A stretch of 64,000 nucleotides of DNA, from NCBI GenBank assembly GCA_016194975.1, contig JACQAM010000014.1, positions 58,350-122,349 of the forward strand. The letters are read 5' to 3'. Below the pieces are notes generated by a model that made no database searches, was not told the DNA's origin, and saw only the letters and a program-made list of their open reading frames with translations. Within the stretch, counting starts at the first letter, position 1. Each line of letters opens with the position of its first letter. This DNA is from Bacteroidota bacterium (lineage in GTDB: Bacteria > Bacteroidota > Bacteroidia > Palsa-965). The position numbers were made by a program, and so were the translations under genes. Positions 23,754 through 32,524 of this stretch are shown here, in pieces.

Positions 23754-24896
23754 CTATTGAATGGACTGATACAATTTTTCAATGCTGTTTACCATCACAT
23801 CCCATCCGTATTTTTTTTTCTCTTCGATCGTTGCGTTCACAAAATCTTTTTCTCTTTCATTCTCATAAAAATCCACGATGCAGTCGGCAATTATTTTTTT
23901 ATCCGGTTGCACCACGTATCCCGATTTTTCGTGATGAATGATATCGCCGAGTCCGCCTACGTTCGTAACGAGCGAAGGTTTGTCGAATTGTAAGGCGACT
24001 TTTGTCACGCCGCTTTGTGTTGCGGAATGATATGTTTGTGTGACGAGATCGCAGGCAGAGAAATACCATTTCACTTCTTCATTGGGAATGAAATCGGTTT
24101 TGAGGATGACGGAATTTTTCAGATCGAGTTTTTCTATGATGTCGCTGTAATATTTCCGGTCTTCATAGAATTCTCCGGCAACAATGAGTTTGAGATTCAT
24201 TTTGCGCACGCGCTCATCCGCGATGGATTCGAGAAGAAGATCAAGCCCTTTGTACCGGCGGATGAAACCAAAGAACAAAAGATATTTTTCATTTTCATTC
24301 AGCCCTAAATGTTTTCTTGCTGCGGATTTTTCCACGGCGTCTCCGAATGAAGTGTAGAGCGGATGTTCGGTAAAAAGTTTTTTATCGGAATTGGTGAATT
24401 GTTTGAGATCGTCCAGCACTTTATGCGACATGGTAAGATAGCCGTCACATTTTTTCAGAAAATAATTTGAAAACATTTTATCGCCAAACCTTTTTTCATG
24501 CGGAATTGCATTATCGACGATGGCAATAATTTTTGTGTTGCGATTTTTTTTCGCGCGACGGAGAATAGTACCGAGTGCAGGGCCCATGAACGGAAGCCAG
24601 TAGCGGATGAGAAGGAAATCAGGTTTTTCTTTTTTGATATAATTGCCAACAGCGATCCAGTTGAACGGATTGACGGAATTTATTTTTGTTTCAATTTTTA
24701 TTCCTTCGGGTGCTCTTCCGCTTTCATCGTATTGCGTTGTTCCCGGAAAAAGAAAGGAAGGATATTGCAGCGAATAGGAAATTATTCTTGCATCATTACC
24801 CGAAGAATTCAGCGATCTGCAGAGCAGTTCATCAAAAGTTGCAAGTCCTCCGCGCAGGGGCCACGCTGGGCCGAGGATAAATATTTTTTTTTTCAA
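23754..24896 (-). CDS. Glycosyltransferase family 4 protein
   Basis: 380 residues with a GT-B fold. N-terminal acceptor domain with glycine-rich PAWPLRGGLATFDELL (about 10-25); C-terminal donor domain from about 195 with FFGFIRRYKGLDLLLE and the late motif region QSGVTKVALQFDKPSLVTNVGGLGD (about 300-325). The usual EPxxxxE motif is replaced by a T-Q-S-G-V-x-K-V version, which is common in a Bacteroidota GT4 subgroup. Together with gmhA, hddA and hddC immediately downstream it probably transfers a sugar in surface polysaccharide synthesis; whether it uses GDP-heptose is an inference. Confidence 0.85.
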   Translation of the reverse strand: MKKKIFILGPAWPLRGGLATFDELLCRSLNSSGNDARIISYSLQYPSFLFPGTTQYDESGRAPEGIKIETKINSVNPFNWIAVGNYIKKEKPDFLLIRYWLPFMGPALGTILRRAKKNRNTKIIAIVDNAIPHEKRFGDKMFSNYFLKKCDGYLTMSHKVLDDLKQFTNSDKKLFTEHPLYTSFGDAVEKSAARKHLGLNENEKYLLFFGFIRRYKGLDLLLESIADERVRKMNLKLIVAGEFYEDRKYYSDIIEKLDLKNSVILKTDFIPNEEVKWYFSACDLVTQTYHSATQSGVTKVALQFDKPSLVTNVGGLGDIIHHEKSGYVVQPDKKIIADCIVDFYENEREKDFVNATIEEKKKYGWDVMVNSIEKLYQSIQ

Positions 24897-24996
24897 TTTT
24901 TAATTTGCGAAAATCTGTGGCTGAATTCTGAGGCAACAAATGTACGGTGAACGCTGAAATGAATTTTACTTGAGATATTCTGAAAAATGTATATTT

Positions 24997-25485
24997 ATGT
25001 TAATGAAGAAACTCATTTTCATTTTTTTACTGCTTATTTTTTGTGGAAATGTTTTTTCGCAGGAGCATACTATTGTTGTTTATTCAAATCGCAACGAAAA
25101 GGAATGCGATACAATCAAAATTGGTGATTATGTGACTATAGATTTGATTAGTGAAAAAAGAAAAACCGGAATTATTAGTGATATAAAAAACAATTATTTC
25201 GTTGTCGGAAATGACACCGTGAAAACAGAAAGTGTAAATAGGATTTATTTTCAACGCCACAATCCACGCAAAGTTGGAAAGCGCATAATGATAGCAGGCG
25301 GACTTATGGTTGGATCTGGAATTGTTTTGATCCTATTTAATAGTCACGATTTTGGACGGTCAGCGCTTGGTGCATTGTCGATTGTTGTCGGTTCAATAGA
25401 TTTTATAGTTGGAGCTGTTATCCATAAAAAAGAAACAAAGGCAAAAAGGTTGATCGGCTCTAAATGGGGCCTTATAATCATCTAA
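24997..25485 (+). CDS. Putative exported membrane protein related to the 16189-16815 protein
   Basis: 162 residues from ATG 24997 (a second ATG two codons on is equally good). Signal peptide at about 1-23 ending VFSQ, beta-rich domain at about 25-90 (IGDYVTIDL...KTGIISDIKNNYFVVG), then two membrane helices at about 98-116 and 124-142, and a basic tail. The order of elements is the same as in the 16189-16815 protein, and similar helices appear at 20422-20688. No function can be assigned. It is divergent from the heptose/glycosyltransferase operon and 75 bp upstream of rpsU. Confidence 0.7.
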   Translation: MLMKKLIFIFLLLIFCGNVFSQEHTIVVYSNRNEKECDTIKIGDYVTIDLISEKRKTGIISDIKNNYFVVGNDTVKTESVNRIYFQRHNPRKVGKRIMIAGGLMVGSGIVLILFNSHDFGRSALGALSIVVGSIDFIVGAVIHKKETKAKRLIGSKWGLIII

Positions 25486-25493
25486 AATCAATA

Positions 25494-25525
25494 TTTGTTT
25501 GGTATCAAAGACTTTTCTACATTTG
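25494..25525 (+). promoter_or_regulatory. Promoter of rpsU
   Basis: TTTG at 25494-25497, 20-bp gap, TACATTTG at 25518-25525: an exact match to the Bacteroidota vegetative consensus. It lies 36 bp upstream of the rpsU start codon. Confidence 0.8.
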
Positions 25526-25560
25526 CAGCCCTTATAAAAAATAATCTACAACTCAACGAA

Positions 25561-25755
25561 ATGATCGTAGTAGCAGTAAAAGAAGGCGAATCGCTGGAAA
25601 AAGCGCTCAAGAAGTTCAAGAAGAAGTTTGAAAAAACAGGAACAGTGCGTGAACTCCGCGACCGTCAGAAATTCACCAAACCGTCGGTTCGCAAGCGCGA
25701 GACGAAGCTGAAGGCTATTTACAAGCAGCAGTTGCAGATCAACACCGAGATCTGA
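25561..25755 (+). CDS. rpsU: 30S ribosomal protein S21
   Basis: 64 residues, full length. MIVVAVKEGESLEKALKKF is the conserved start, followed by a long basic helix (KKFEKTGTVRELRDR) and a basic C-terminus. The reading frame extends 22 codons upstream, but those lie within the promoter and leader, so ATG 25561 is the start. It is a small-subunit protein near the 3' end of 16S rRNA. A strong consensus promoter precedes it, and a recombinase gene follows at 110 bp. Confidence 0.95.
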   Translation: MIVVAVKEGESLEKALKKFKKKFEKTGTVRELRDRQKFTKPSVRKRETKLKAIYKQQLQINTEI

Positions 25756-25864
25756 AATAATTTCGCAGCCAGTTCGCTTTTTTTATCAATAAATACACAT
25801 TGTTGTAAGAACTTCCGCAGGAAGAAAACGTACAATAATGTGTATTTCTTTTTTCTGAACTTTT

Positions 25865-26775
25865 GTGAACGAATCTCCTTTCAAAAATTTCATTGATTTT
25901 CTCCGTTACCAGCGCCGTTTTTCTGGGCACACTATCATTTCTTATCAAACTGATCTTAATCAATTCCTGAATTTTCTGAATGAGAATTATGAAGGAATTC
26001 TTCCTGCCGGAGCCGGTTACCAGGTGATCAGGTCTTTTATTGCATCGCAGCTTGATCACGGAACAAGTCCACGTTCAGTGAATCGTAAGATCACGTGTTT
26101 AAGAACGTATTTCAGATTTTTACTACGGGCCGGTGAAGTGAAGATCAATCCGATGTTGAGGGTTGTAGCGCCAAAATCAGGAAAAAAATTACCGGTTTTC
26201 GTGGAAGAAAGCAGGATGAATTCATTGCTGGATGGAAACAAAACGGAAATACCGGGGGATGAATTTGAATCGTCATTGGTAAAACTGCTCATTGAAATGT
26301 TCTATGGAACAGGAATCCGGCTGGCAGAACTGATAGAACTGGAAGAAAAGAATGTGGATATGGAAAAAAGAACCATAAAAGTTCTTGGTAAAAGAAATAA
26401 AGAGCGGATAATTCCACTTAATAATGAACTGGTGAATTGCATTTCGGAGTTCAGGCAGATGAAAAAGAACCAGATTGCCGAAAACAGTTCAAAACCTGTT
26501 GATTTTTGTTCCAAAAAAAAGACGGAACAAAACTGAACCGGAAATTTGTTTATAGGAAGGTGAAATATTATCTTAGTCTGGTAACTACGATCGATAAAAA
26601 AAGCCCGCATGTTTTGCGTCACACCTTTGCCACGCACATGCTGAATAAAGGCGCTGATTTGAATGCGATAAAAGAATTATTGGGACATGCGAATTTGAGC
26701 GCAACACAGGTTTATACACACAATACGGTCGAGAAACTTAAAACAGTATATCACAAAGCCCATCCGAGATCTTAA
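25865..26775 (+). pseudogene. xerC: XerC/XerD-type tyrosine recombinase, frameshifted
   Basis: Two reading frames together encode a normal Xer recombinase of about 300 residues. The first (25865-26536, GTG start) has the SAM-like DNA-binding domain and catalytic Arg in GTGIRLAEL. The second (from about 26503) has HVLRH (HxxR), [11 protein letters not shown] and the Tyr of VYTH. The frames join in a T5 run at 26503-26507; restoring one T gives a continuous [12 protein letters not shown]. This is either a true single-base deletion or a sequencing error in a homopolymer. Position between rpsU and hpf is the standard Bacteroidota one. An intact Xer resolves chromosome dimers at dif. Confidence 0.88.
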
Positions 26776-26805
26776 CTGAATAGAAACATTTTAAAAACAA
26801 ATTTT

Positions 26806-27105
26806 ATGGATATCCAGATTCAATCCATCCATTTCACAGCCGACAAGAAGCTTCTTGATTTCATCGAAGAGAAGATCGGCAAACTCAATCATTACTATGA
26901 CCGGATCATCAGCTCCGAGGTTTTTCTTCGCTTGGATCGTTCCGGTGAGAGTGCCAACAAAATAGCCGAGATCAGGTTGAGCGTTCCTGGAAATGATCTT
27001 TATGTTAAGCGTCAATGTAAAACGTTCGAAGAAGCGGTAGATTCCGGAATTGCCGCATTGTCGAAACAAGTGAAGCGTTATAAGGAAAAGCAAAAAGCGT
27101 ATTGA
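26806..27105 (+). CDS. hpf: Ribosome hibernation-promoting factor / ribosome-associated inhibitor
   Basis: 99 residues, short-form HPF/RaiA. Beta-alpha-beta-beta-beta-alpha fold from the start: MDIQIQSIHF, helix TADKKLLDFIEEKIGKL, strands at about 40-70, C-terminal helix TFEEAVDSGIAALSKQVKRYK. It binds the 30S decoding region and shuts ribosomes down in stationary phase. A strong intrinsic terminator follows at 27123-27148. Gene order after the recombinase is conserved in the phylum. Confidence 0.92.
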   Translation: MDIQIQSIHFTADKKLLDFIEEKIGKLNHYYDRIISSEVFLRLDRSGESANKIAEIRLSVPGNDLYVKRQCKTFEEAVDSGIAALSKQVKRYKEKQKAY

Positions 27106-27122
27106 GAAGAAGTCCTTCAACG

Positions 27123-27148
27123 AACCGGCCTTATGGCCGGTTTTTTTT
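27123..27148 (+). terminator. Intrinsic terminator after hpf
   Basis: AACCGGCC-TTAT-GGCCGGTT, an 8-bp perfect stem with a 4-nt loop, followed by a run of eight T residues counting the stem end. Confidence 0.9.
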
Positions 27149-27205
27149 GTCATTTTCATGGGTGTTGAACGTGAGCCAAAAAACACTCAAAAAAAATCGT
27201 CAGGA

Positions 27206-27236
27206 TTTGTCGGGTGAATAAACTTTCTTACATTTG
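27206..27236 (+). promoter_or_regulatory. Promoter of the tRNA-tuf operon
   Basis: TTTG at 27206-27209, 19-bp gap, TACATTTG at 27229-27236: consensus Bacteroidota promoter about 110 bp before the first tRNA. A second TAACTTTG (-7-like) lies at 27319-27326. Confidence 0.75.
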
Positions 27237-27345
27237 CAGTCCTTTTCAAAGGGGCACAATAAAATATAGCCCCTAAGTTCTTTGAAATCAGGAGATGGGC
27301 GAGCAGTGATCAACAGATTAACTTTGTCGCACCAAACATTCTTTA

Positions 27346-27418
27346 GCCGGTGTAGCTCAGCTGGTAGAGCAGCTGATTTGTAATCAGCAGGTCGGAGGTT
27401 CGAATCCCTTCGCCGGCT
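27346..27418 (+). tRNA. tRNA-Thr (anticodon TGT)
   Basis: Acceptor stem GCCGGTG/CGCCGGC (one G-U pair), D arm GCTC...GAGC, anticodon loop TTTGTAA between CTGAT and ATCAG, T loop TTCGAAT. Discriminator T418; CCA follows at 27419-27421 and may be encoded. Confidence 0.95.
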
Positions 27419-27461
27419 CCATTCACCTGTGTGGTTGGATGTATTCCCGGTATGAAATTTT

Positions 27462-27543
27462 GGGGAGATACTCAAGTGGCCAACGAGGACAGACTGTAAA
27501 TCTGTTGACCTAGTCTTCACAGGTTCGAATCCTGTTCTCCCCA
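27462..27543 (+). tRNA. tRNA-Tyr (anticodon GTA)
   Basis: 82 nt with a long variable arm as expected for Tyr. Acceptor stem GGGGAGA/TCTCCCC, anticodon GTA in loop CTGTAAA, T loop TTCGAAT, discriminator A543. Confidence 0.95.
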
Positions 27544-27592
27544 CAAGAATTTTTGGAGATCGAATGAGTGATCCAGCTTGAAAGAAAGTTTA

Positions 27593-27665
27593 GCGGAAGT
27601 AGCTCATTTGGTAGAGCGATAGCCTTCCAAGCTATAGGTGGCCGGTTCGAGCCCGGTCTTCCGCT
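27593..27665 (+). tRNA. tRNA-Gly (anticodon TCC)
   Basis: Acceptor GCGGAAG/CTTCCGC, anticodon loop CTTCCAA between ATAGC and GCTAT, T loop TTCGAGC. Discriminator T665, with CCA at 27666-27668. Confidence 0.95.
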
Positions 27666-27766
27666 CCAGAACAGGAGTTGACAATACTGCTAACTCTATA
27701 ATGGAAATTGCATTGCAAAGTGAGTGCGTTTTCACAGTGGTCAGCTCTCAGAATCTCCTGCATCCG

Positions 27767-27838
<72 letters not shown>

Positions 27839-27956
27839 CAAAAAGCCAAAATGAGTCGCTCAACTGCGATGAAAATTAATTCAGGATCAAAAAAAAATAA
27901 AGAGTAATAAGTTTCGAAACAACAAACACTAATTAACACCAAACAAAAACATAGCT

Positions 27957-29144
27957 ATGGCAAAAGAGAAATTTGACCGTTCCAAACCACACGTAAACGT
28001 TGGTACCATCGGTCACGTGGATCATGGCAAGACAACACTTACAGCGGCAATCACCACTGTTCTTGCCGAAAAAGGTCTCGCTGAAGTCCGTGACTTCTCG
28101 TCAATCGATAATGCTCCGGAAGAAAAAGAGCGCGGAATCACTATCAATACTTCCCACGTAGAATACCAGACTATGAATCGTCACTACGCTCACGTAGATT
28201 GTCCGGGTCACGCTGACTATGTAAAGAACATGGTAACAGGTGCTGCTCAAATGGACGGAGCAATTCTCGTGGTTGCAGCAACAGATGGTCCAATGCCACA
28301 AACCCGTGAGCATATCCTTCTTGCGCGCCAGGTTGGTGTTCCGCAGATCGTAGTGTTCATGAATAAAGTGGATATGGTAGATGACCCGGAACTTCTCGAC
28401 CTCGTTGAGATGGAGATCAGGGATCTTCTCACCTTCTACAAATTCGATGGTGCAAAAACTCCGATCATTCGTGGATCTGCACTCGGCGGACTAAATAAAG
28501 AGCCGAAATGGGTGGAAAAGATAATGGAACTTATGGATGCGGTTGACAGCTACATTCCTACTCCTGCACGTGATAAGGATAAACCTTTCCTTATGTCGGT
28601 TGAGGATGTATTCTCGATCACAGGTCGTGGTACTGTTGCAACAGGAAGAATTGAAACAGGTGTTATCAACGTTGGCGAAGAGGTAGAGATCATCGGCATG
28701 CAGGAAGCAAAACTCAAATCAACAGTTACCGGAGTTGAGATGTTCAGAAAACTTCTCGATACAGGTGAGGCTGGTGATAACGTTGGATTGCTTCTTCGTG
28801 GTATTGACAAAAAAGATATTCGCCGCGGAATGGTAATTGCTAAACCAGGATCGATCACTCCTCACACTGATTTCAAGGCAGAAGTTTATGTTTTGAAAAA
28901 AGAAGAAGGCGGACGCCACACTCCGTTCCATAACAAATATCGTCCGCAGTTTTATTTCCGTACAACTGACGTAACAGGAGAGATTGAACTGCCTGCAGGA
29001 CGCGAAATGGTTATGCCCGGTGATAACGTAACTATCACAGTAAAACTTATTGTTCCGATCGCAATGGACAAAGGTCTTCGTTTCGCTATCCGCGAAGGAG
29101 GACGTACCGTTGGTGCCGGACAGGTGATAGAGATCACTAAATAA
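27957..29144 (+). CDS. tuf: Translation elongation factor Tu
   Basis: 395 residues, full length. GTPase domain with P-loop [10 protein letters not shown] (19-28), effector region [17 protein letters not shown] (about 81-85), NKVD (about 136-139) and GSAL; domains 2 and 3 follow with the conserved C-terminal [15 protein letters not shown]. It delivers aminoacyl-tRNA to the ribosome. It sits between tRNA-Thr and tRNA-Trp in what looks like one operon with the upstream tRNAs; transcription probably continues to secE-nusG. Confidence 0.98.
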   Translation: MAKEKFDRSKPHVNVGTIGHVDHGKTTLTAAITTVLAEKGLAEVRDFSSIDNAPEEKERGITINTSHVEYQTMNRHYAHVDCPGHADYVKNMVTGAAQMDGAILVVAATDGPMPQTREHILLARQVGVPQIVVFMNKVDMVDDPELLDLVEMEIRDLLTFYKFDGAKTPIIRGSALGGLNKEPKWVEKIMELMDAVDSYIPTPARDKDKPFLMSVEDVFSITGRGTVATGRIETGVINVGEEVEIIGMQEAKLKSTVTGVEMFRKLLDTGEAGDNVGLLLRGIDKKDIRRGMVIAKPGSITPHTDFKAEVYVLKKEEGGRHTPFHNKYRPQFYFRTTDVTGEIELPAGREMVMPGDNVTITVKLIVPIAMDKGLRFAIREGGRTVGAGQVIEITK

Positions 29145-29247
29145 GCATTGAGAAAAAAGCAGTATCAAAAGGTGTTCGCCGATAAAAAGGAGGACACCTT
29201 TCGCTGCCAAAAATAATCCGCTTTTGCGGAAGATCATAACAGTGCAC

Positions 29248-29318
29248 ACAGGCATAGTTCAATGGTAGAATAGCGGTCTCCAAAACCGTTGATCTAGGTT
29301 CGAATCCTGGTGCCTGTG
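29248..29318 (+). tRNA. tRNA-Trp (anticodon CCA)
   Basis: Acceptor ACAGGCA/TGCCTGT, anticodon CCA in loop CTCCAAA between GCGGT and ACCGT, T loop TTCGAAT, discriminator G318. It lies between tuf and secE as in most Bacteroidota. Confidence 0.95.
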
Positions 29319-29331
29319 CAAAACAATTAAT

Positions 29332-29523
29332 ATGAATAAGATCAGAACATATTTCAAAGAAGTGAGTGATGAACTCCTCACAAAAGTTACCTGGCCAACC
29401 TGGTCTGAACTTCAGGAAAGTGCGATTGTGGTAATGATAGCCACCCTGATCTTTGCGATCGTTGTTTTTGTGATGGATTTTTCATTCAACAAGGGAATGG
29501 AAAAACTCTACACGATCTTTTGA
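29332..29523 (+). CDS. secE: Preprotein translocase subunit SecE
   Basis: 63 residues, the short single-helix form. Amphipathic N-terminal helix with VTWPTWSELQESA (about 19-31), then one membrane helix (about 33-50). Part of the SecYEG channel in the inner membrane. It starts 13 bp after tRNA-Trp and 36 bp before nusG, the standard order. Confidence 0.95.
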   Translation: MNKIRTYFKEVSDELLTKVTWPTWSELQESAIVVMIATLIFAIVVFVMDFSFNKGMEKLYTIF

Positions 29524-29559
29524 TAATCTGTTTTCAACTAAAATAAAATCAAATCAGCA

Positions 29560-30123
29560 ATGGCTGAAATCAAACATAAAGAAACCGCTGTCAAGAAATG
29601 GTACGTATTGCGCGTGGTCAATGGAAAGGAGAAAAAGATAAAGCAATACATCGATTCTGAAATTTCGCGTCTCGGAATGCAGGAATTCGTAAGCCAGGTT
29701 CTTATTCCAATGGAGAAAGTCATCCAGATCCGGAATGGGAAAAAAGTTTCGAAGGAAAGGAATATTTTCCCCGGCTACCTGATGCTTGAAGGTTCTTTGG
29801 TGGGAGAAATTCCGCACATGTTGAAAAATATCACCGGGGTTATCGGATTTCTCGGATCAAAAACAGGCGATCCGGTTCCTTTGCGTTCTTCAGAGATCAA
29901 TAGGATACTCGGAAAAGTGGACGAGCTTGCTGATGCAGAAGAGACGATGCTCAACCAATTCACCATTGGAGAACAAGTGAAAGTGATTGATGGACCATTT
30001 AATACTTTCTCCGGCGTGATCGAAGAGATCAACGAAGAGAAAAAGAAACTCAAGGTGATGGTGAAAATTTTCGGAAGAAAAACACCGCTCGAGTTGAATT
30101 ACATGCAGGTTGAAAAAGAGTAA
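29560..30123 (+). CDS. nusG: Transcription termination/antitermination factor NusG
   Basis: 187 residues. NGN domain from KKWYVLRVVNGKEKKIKQYI (about 11-30) through FPGYLMLEG; C-terminal KOW domain with EQVKVIDGPFNTFSGVIEEI (about 138-157). It binds RNA polymerase and couples it to Rho or ribosomes. It precedes the ribosomal protein genes by 69 bp. Confidence 0.97.
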   Translation: MAEIKHKETAVKKWYVLRVVNGKEKKIKQYIDSEISRLGMQEFVSQVLIPMEKVIQIRNGKKVSKERNIFPGYLMLEGSLVGEIPHMLKNITGVIGFLGSKTGDPVPLRSSEINRILGKVDELADAEETMLNQFTIGEQVKVIDGPFNTFSGVIEEINEEKKKLKVMVKIFGRKTPLELNYMQVEKE

Positions 30124-30192
30124 CCTGTATAAAGATTTGCTGTTACGCGCTTCCAACATATAACAGAAAAACAAACCAGTAAAACCTGAAAA

Positions 30193-30636
30193 ATGGCGAA
30201 AGAAGTAAGTGCTCTTATTAAACTTCAGATCAAGGGTGGCGCTGCCAATCCTTCTCCTCCTATCGGACCTGCATTGGGTGCGAAAGGAGTGAACATCATG
30301 GAGTTTTGCAAGCAGTTCAACGCCCGTACACAGGACAAAGCAGGCAAAGTATTGCCCGTGATAATCACTGTTTATAATGACAAATCATTTGAATTCATTA
30401 TCAAACAGCCACCGGTCGCAGTGCAATTGAAAGATGCAGCTAAAGTCCAGTCCGGTTCCGGCGAATCCAACCGTAAAAAAGTTGGCTCTGTCTCCTGGGA
30501 CCAGGTAAAAACTATCGCCGAATCGAAAATGCCCGACCTGAATTGTTTTACCATCGAATCAGCAATGAGTATGGTGGCAGGCTCGGCCCGTTCTCTCGGC
30601 ATAAATGTTACGGGTAAGAATCCGCTCAAAAAATAA
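30193..30636 (+). CDS. rplK: 50S ribosomal protein L11
   Basis: 147 residues. Conserved [22 protein letters not shown] (split across about 21-42) and C-terminal RNA-binding domain with PDLNC...AGSARSLGI. It binds the GTPase-centre region of 23S rRNA. First of the rplKAJL genes; 65 bp to rplA. Confidence 0.97.
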   Translation: MAKEVSALIKLQIKGGAANPSPPIGPALGAKGVNIMEFCKQFNARTQDKAGKVLPVIITVYNDKSFEFIIKQPPVAVQLKDAAKVQSGSGESNRKKVGSVSWDQVKTIAESKMPDLNCFTIESAMSMVAGSARSLGINVTGKNPLKK

Positions 30637-30701
30637 TTGAAACAGACGGAGTTTGTCAAGCGAAAGCAGGATGAACGTTTGAACGTCGAAAAAAAAATAC
30701 A

Positions 30702-31394
30702 ATGGCCAATCTCACAAAAAAAAGAAAAGCAGTGATGAGTAAGTATGATGTGAATAAAGCATACGGACTGAATGACGCTGCTAAAATTGTGAAGGAAATC
30801 ACCACAACGAAGTTCGATGCTTCTGTTGATCTTTCAATCCGCTTGGGTGTTGATCCGAAAAAAGCGAATCAAATGGTTCGCGGAACAGTGACTCTTCCTC
30901 ACGGAACCGGTAAAACTGTCCGCATACTTGTGATCTGCACTCCCGACAAAGAAGCTGAAGCAAAAGCTGCCGGTGCTGATTTTGTCGGATCGGATGAATT
31001 TATTCAGAAGATCAAAGAAGGATGGACCGATGTGGACGTCATTATTACCACTCCTTCCATGATGGGGAAAGTTGGAGCACTCGGAAAAGTTCTCGGTCCA
31101 CGCGGGCTCATGCCGAATCCTAAAACAGGAACTGTCACTATGGAAGTTGGTAAAGCAGTGAAAGAATCAAAAGGTGGAAAAATTGATTTCAAAGTCGACA
31201 AAGCAGGGATCATAGCTGTTTCTGTTGGCAAAGTTTCATTTGAAGCCGAAAAGATCGCTGATAATGCCAACGAAATTCTTCAATCTATTCTCAAGATGAA
31301 ACCCGCTTCTGCAAAAGGTGCGTACATGAGAAGTGTTTATCTCTCGAGTACGATGAGCCCGAGTGTTCAGATCGAAACAAAAACACTGGGTTAA
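30702..31394 (+). CDS. rplA: 50S ribosomal protein L1
   Basis: 230 residues. Conserved [14 protein letters not shown] (about 128-141) and [10 protein letters not shown]. It binds the L1 stalk of 23S rRNA, and in many bacteria represses translation of its own mRNA at a mimic site; I did not identify such a site here. 35 bp to rplJ. Confidence 0.97.
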   Translation: MANLTKKRKAVMSKYDVNKAYGLNDAAKIVKEITTTKFDASVDLSIRLGVDPKKANQMVRGTVTLPHGTGKTVRILVICTPDKEAEAKAAGADFVGSDEFIQKIKEGWTDVDVIITTPSMMGKVGALGKVLGPRGLMPNPKTGTVTMEVGKAVKESKGGKIDFKVDKAGIIAVSVGKVSFEAEKIADNANEILQSILKMKPASAKGAYMRSVYLSSTMSPSVQIETKTLG

Positions 31395-31429
31395 TTCACA
31401 CTCCAGCAAAAGCTGAAAAAGCCGTCACA

Positions 31430-31954
31430 ATGAACAAAGAAAATAAAACACAGATCATCACAGAGCTCGCTGCTAAACTTGCAGCCAGCAAGAATTTCTA
31501 CCTCGCCGATACTTCTGAGTTGCCATCTGAAAAGACCAGCTCACTGAGGAGACAGTGTTTTGATAAGCAGATTAAACTGATCGTGGTAAAGAACACCTTG
31601 TTGCAAAAAGCAATGGAAAGAGCGAACGATGCAGAATTCAAGCCTCTGTATGTTGCGCTTAAAGGTTCTACTTCAATCATGTTGTGTGATTCAGCCGCAG
31701 CCCCAGCGAAACTGATCAAAGAGTTTCGTAAATCCAATTCTAAACCGGTCTTGAAAGGTGCATTCGTTGAACAAAGCATTTATATCGGCGACGAGCAATT
31801 GGATACCCTCGCAGCGATTAAATCGAAGAACGAATTGATCGGCGATATCATCGGATTGTTACAATCTCCAATGAGAAATGTGATCGGTGGTCTTACGAAC
31901 GACAGTCGCAAATTCCCTGGAGATAGTGAAACATCCTCTGCAAATGCAGAATAA
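31430..31954 (+). CDS. rplJ: 50S ribosomal protein L10
   Basis: 174 residues. The N-terminal domain carries the conserved SSLRRQC...VVKNTLLQKAM region; the C-terminal helix (about 135-160), which binds L7/L12 dimers, is present and ends in a short Ser/Asn tail. It is the base of the ribosomal stalk. Confidence 0.95.
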   Translation: MNKENKTQIITELAAKLAASKNFYLADTSELPSEKTSSLRRQCFDKQIKLIVVKNTLLQKAMERANDAEFKPLYVALKGSTSIMLCDSAAAPAKLIKEFRKSNSKPVLKGAFVEQSIYIGDEQLDTLAAIKSKNELIGDIIGLLQSPMRNVIGGLTNDSRKFPGDSETSSANAE

Positions 31955-32044
31955 TAACTTCGGTTTTATTCCCACTCTCAATAAAGATCATAATGAAAGG
32001 AAACTATTCACTCAAATTAATTATCACAAAACCAAATAAATAAA

Positions 32045-32413
32045 ATGGCAGACGTAAAAGCAATCGCAGAAGCGTTAGTTAACCTTACCGTTAAAGAGGT
32101 AAGTGAACTTGCAAAAGTATTGAAAGACGAATATGGAATCGAACCTGCAGCTGCTGCAGTTGTAGTTGCCAGTGGTAGCGGTGCTGCTGCTGCTGCTGAG
32201 AAAACGACTTTTGACGTAATTCTCAAAGTTGCCGGCGGACAAAAACTTCAGGTTGTTAAAGTCGTAAAAGACGCGACTGGACTTGGACTTAAAGAAGCAA
32301 AAGATCTCGTAGACGGAGCCCCAAAAACTCTTAAAGAAGCTATCAGCAAAGAAGATGCTGAAGCTTTGAAAAAGTCACTCGAAGAAGCGGGAGCTGAAGT
32401 TGAAATTAAGTAA
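32045..32413 (+). CDS. rplL: 50S ribosomal protein L7/L12
   Basis: 122 residues. N-terminal dimerisation helices, Ala/Gly-rich hinge (about 36-56) and C-terminal domain starting at KTTFDVIL with [20 protein letters not shown]. Multi-copy stalk protein that recruits translation factors. The region to rpoB contains a 16-bp palindrome. Confidence 0.97.
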   Translation: MADVKAIAEALVNLTVKEVSELAKVLKDEYGIEPAAAAVVVASGSGAAAAAEKTTFDVILKVAGGQKLQVVKVVKDATGLGLKEAKDLVDGAPKTLKEAISKEDAEALKKSLEEAGAEVEIK

Positions 32414-32450
32414 TCAACTTCATCACCGCATTACGGTTTAGATCTGGTTG

Positions 32451-32466
32451 TCCCGAGTACTCGGGA
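32451..32466. repeat. TCCCGAGTACTCGGGA palindrome, copy 3
   Basis: Perfect 16-bp palindrome between rplL and rpoB, of the same family as those at 3271, 20771 and 54900. It could attenuate or process the rplL-rpoB transcript; that is inference. Confidence 0.8.
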
Positions 32467-32524
32467 TACAGGTCTGAACCTCTTTGTTGCTTACGAGCTT
32501 TTGTTTCACTCTTATTAATTCCTA

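Noticed and set aside
26503..26520. Programmed ribosomal frameshift in the recombinase gene
   Set aside because: The A8/T5 runs are suggestive, but no stimulatory structure or upstream Shine-Dalgarno is visible, and single-base loss in a T run is simpler.
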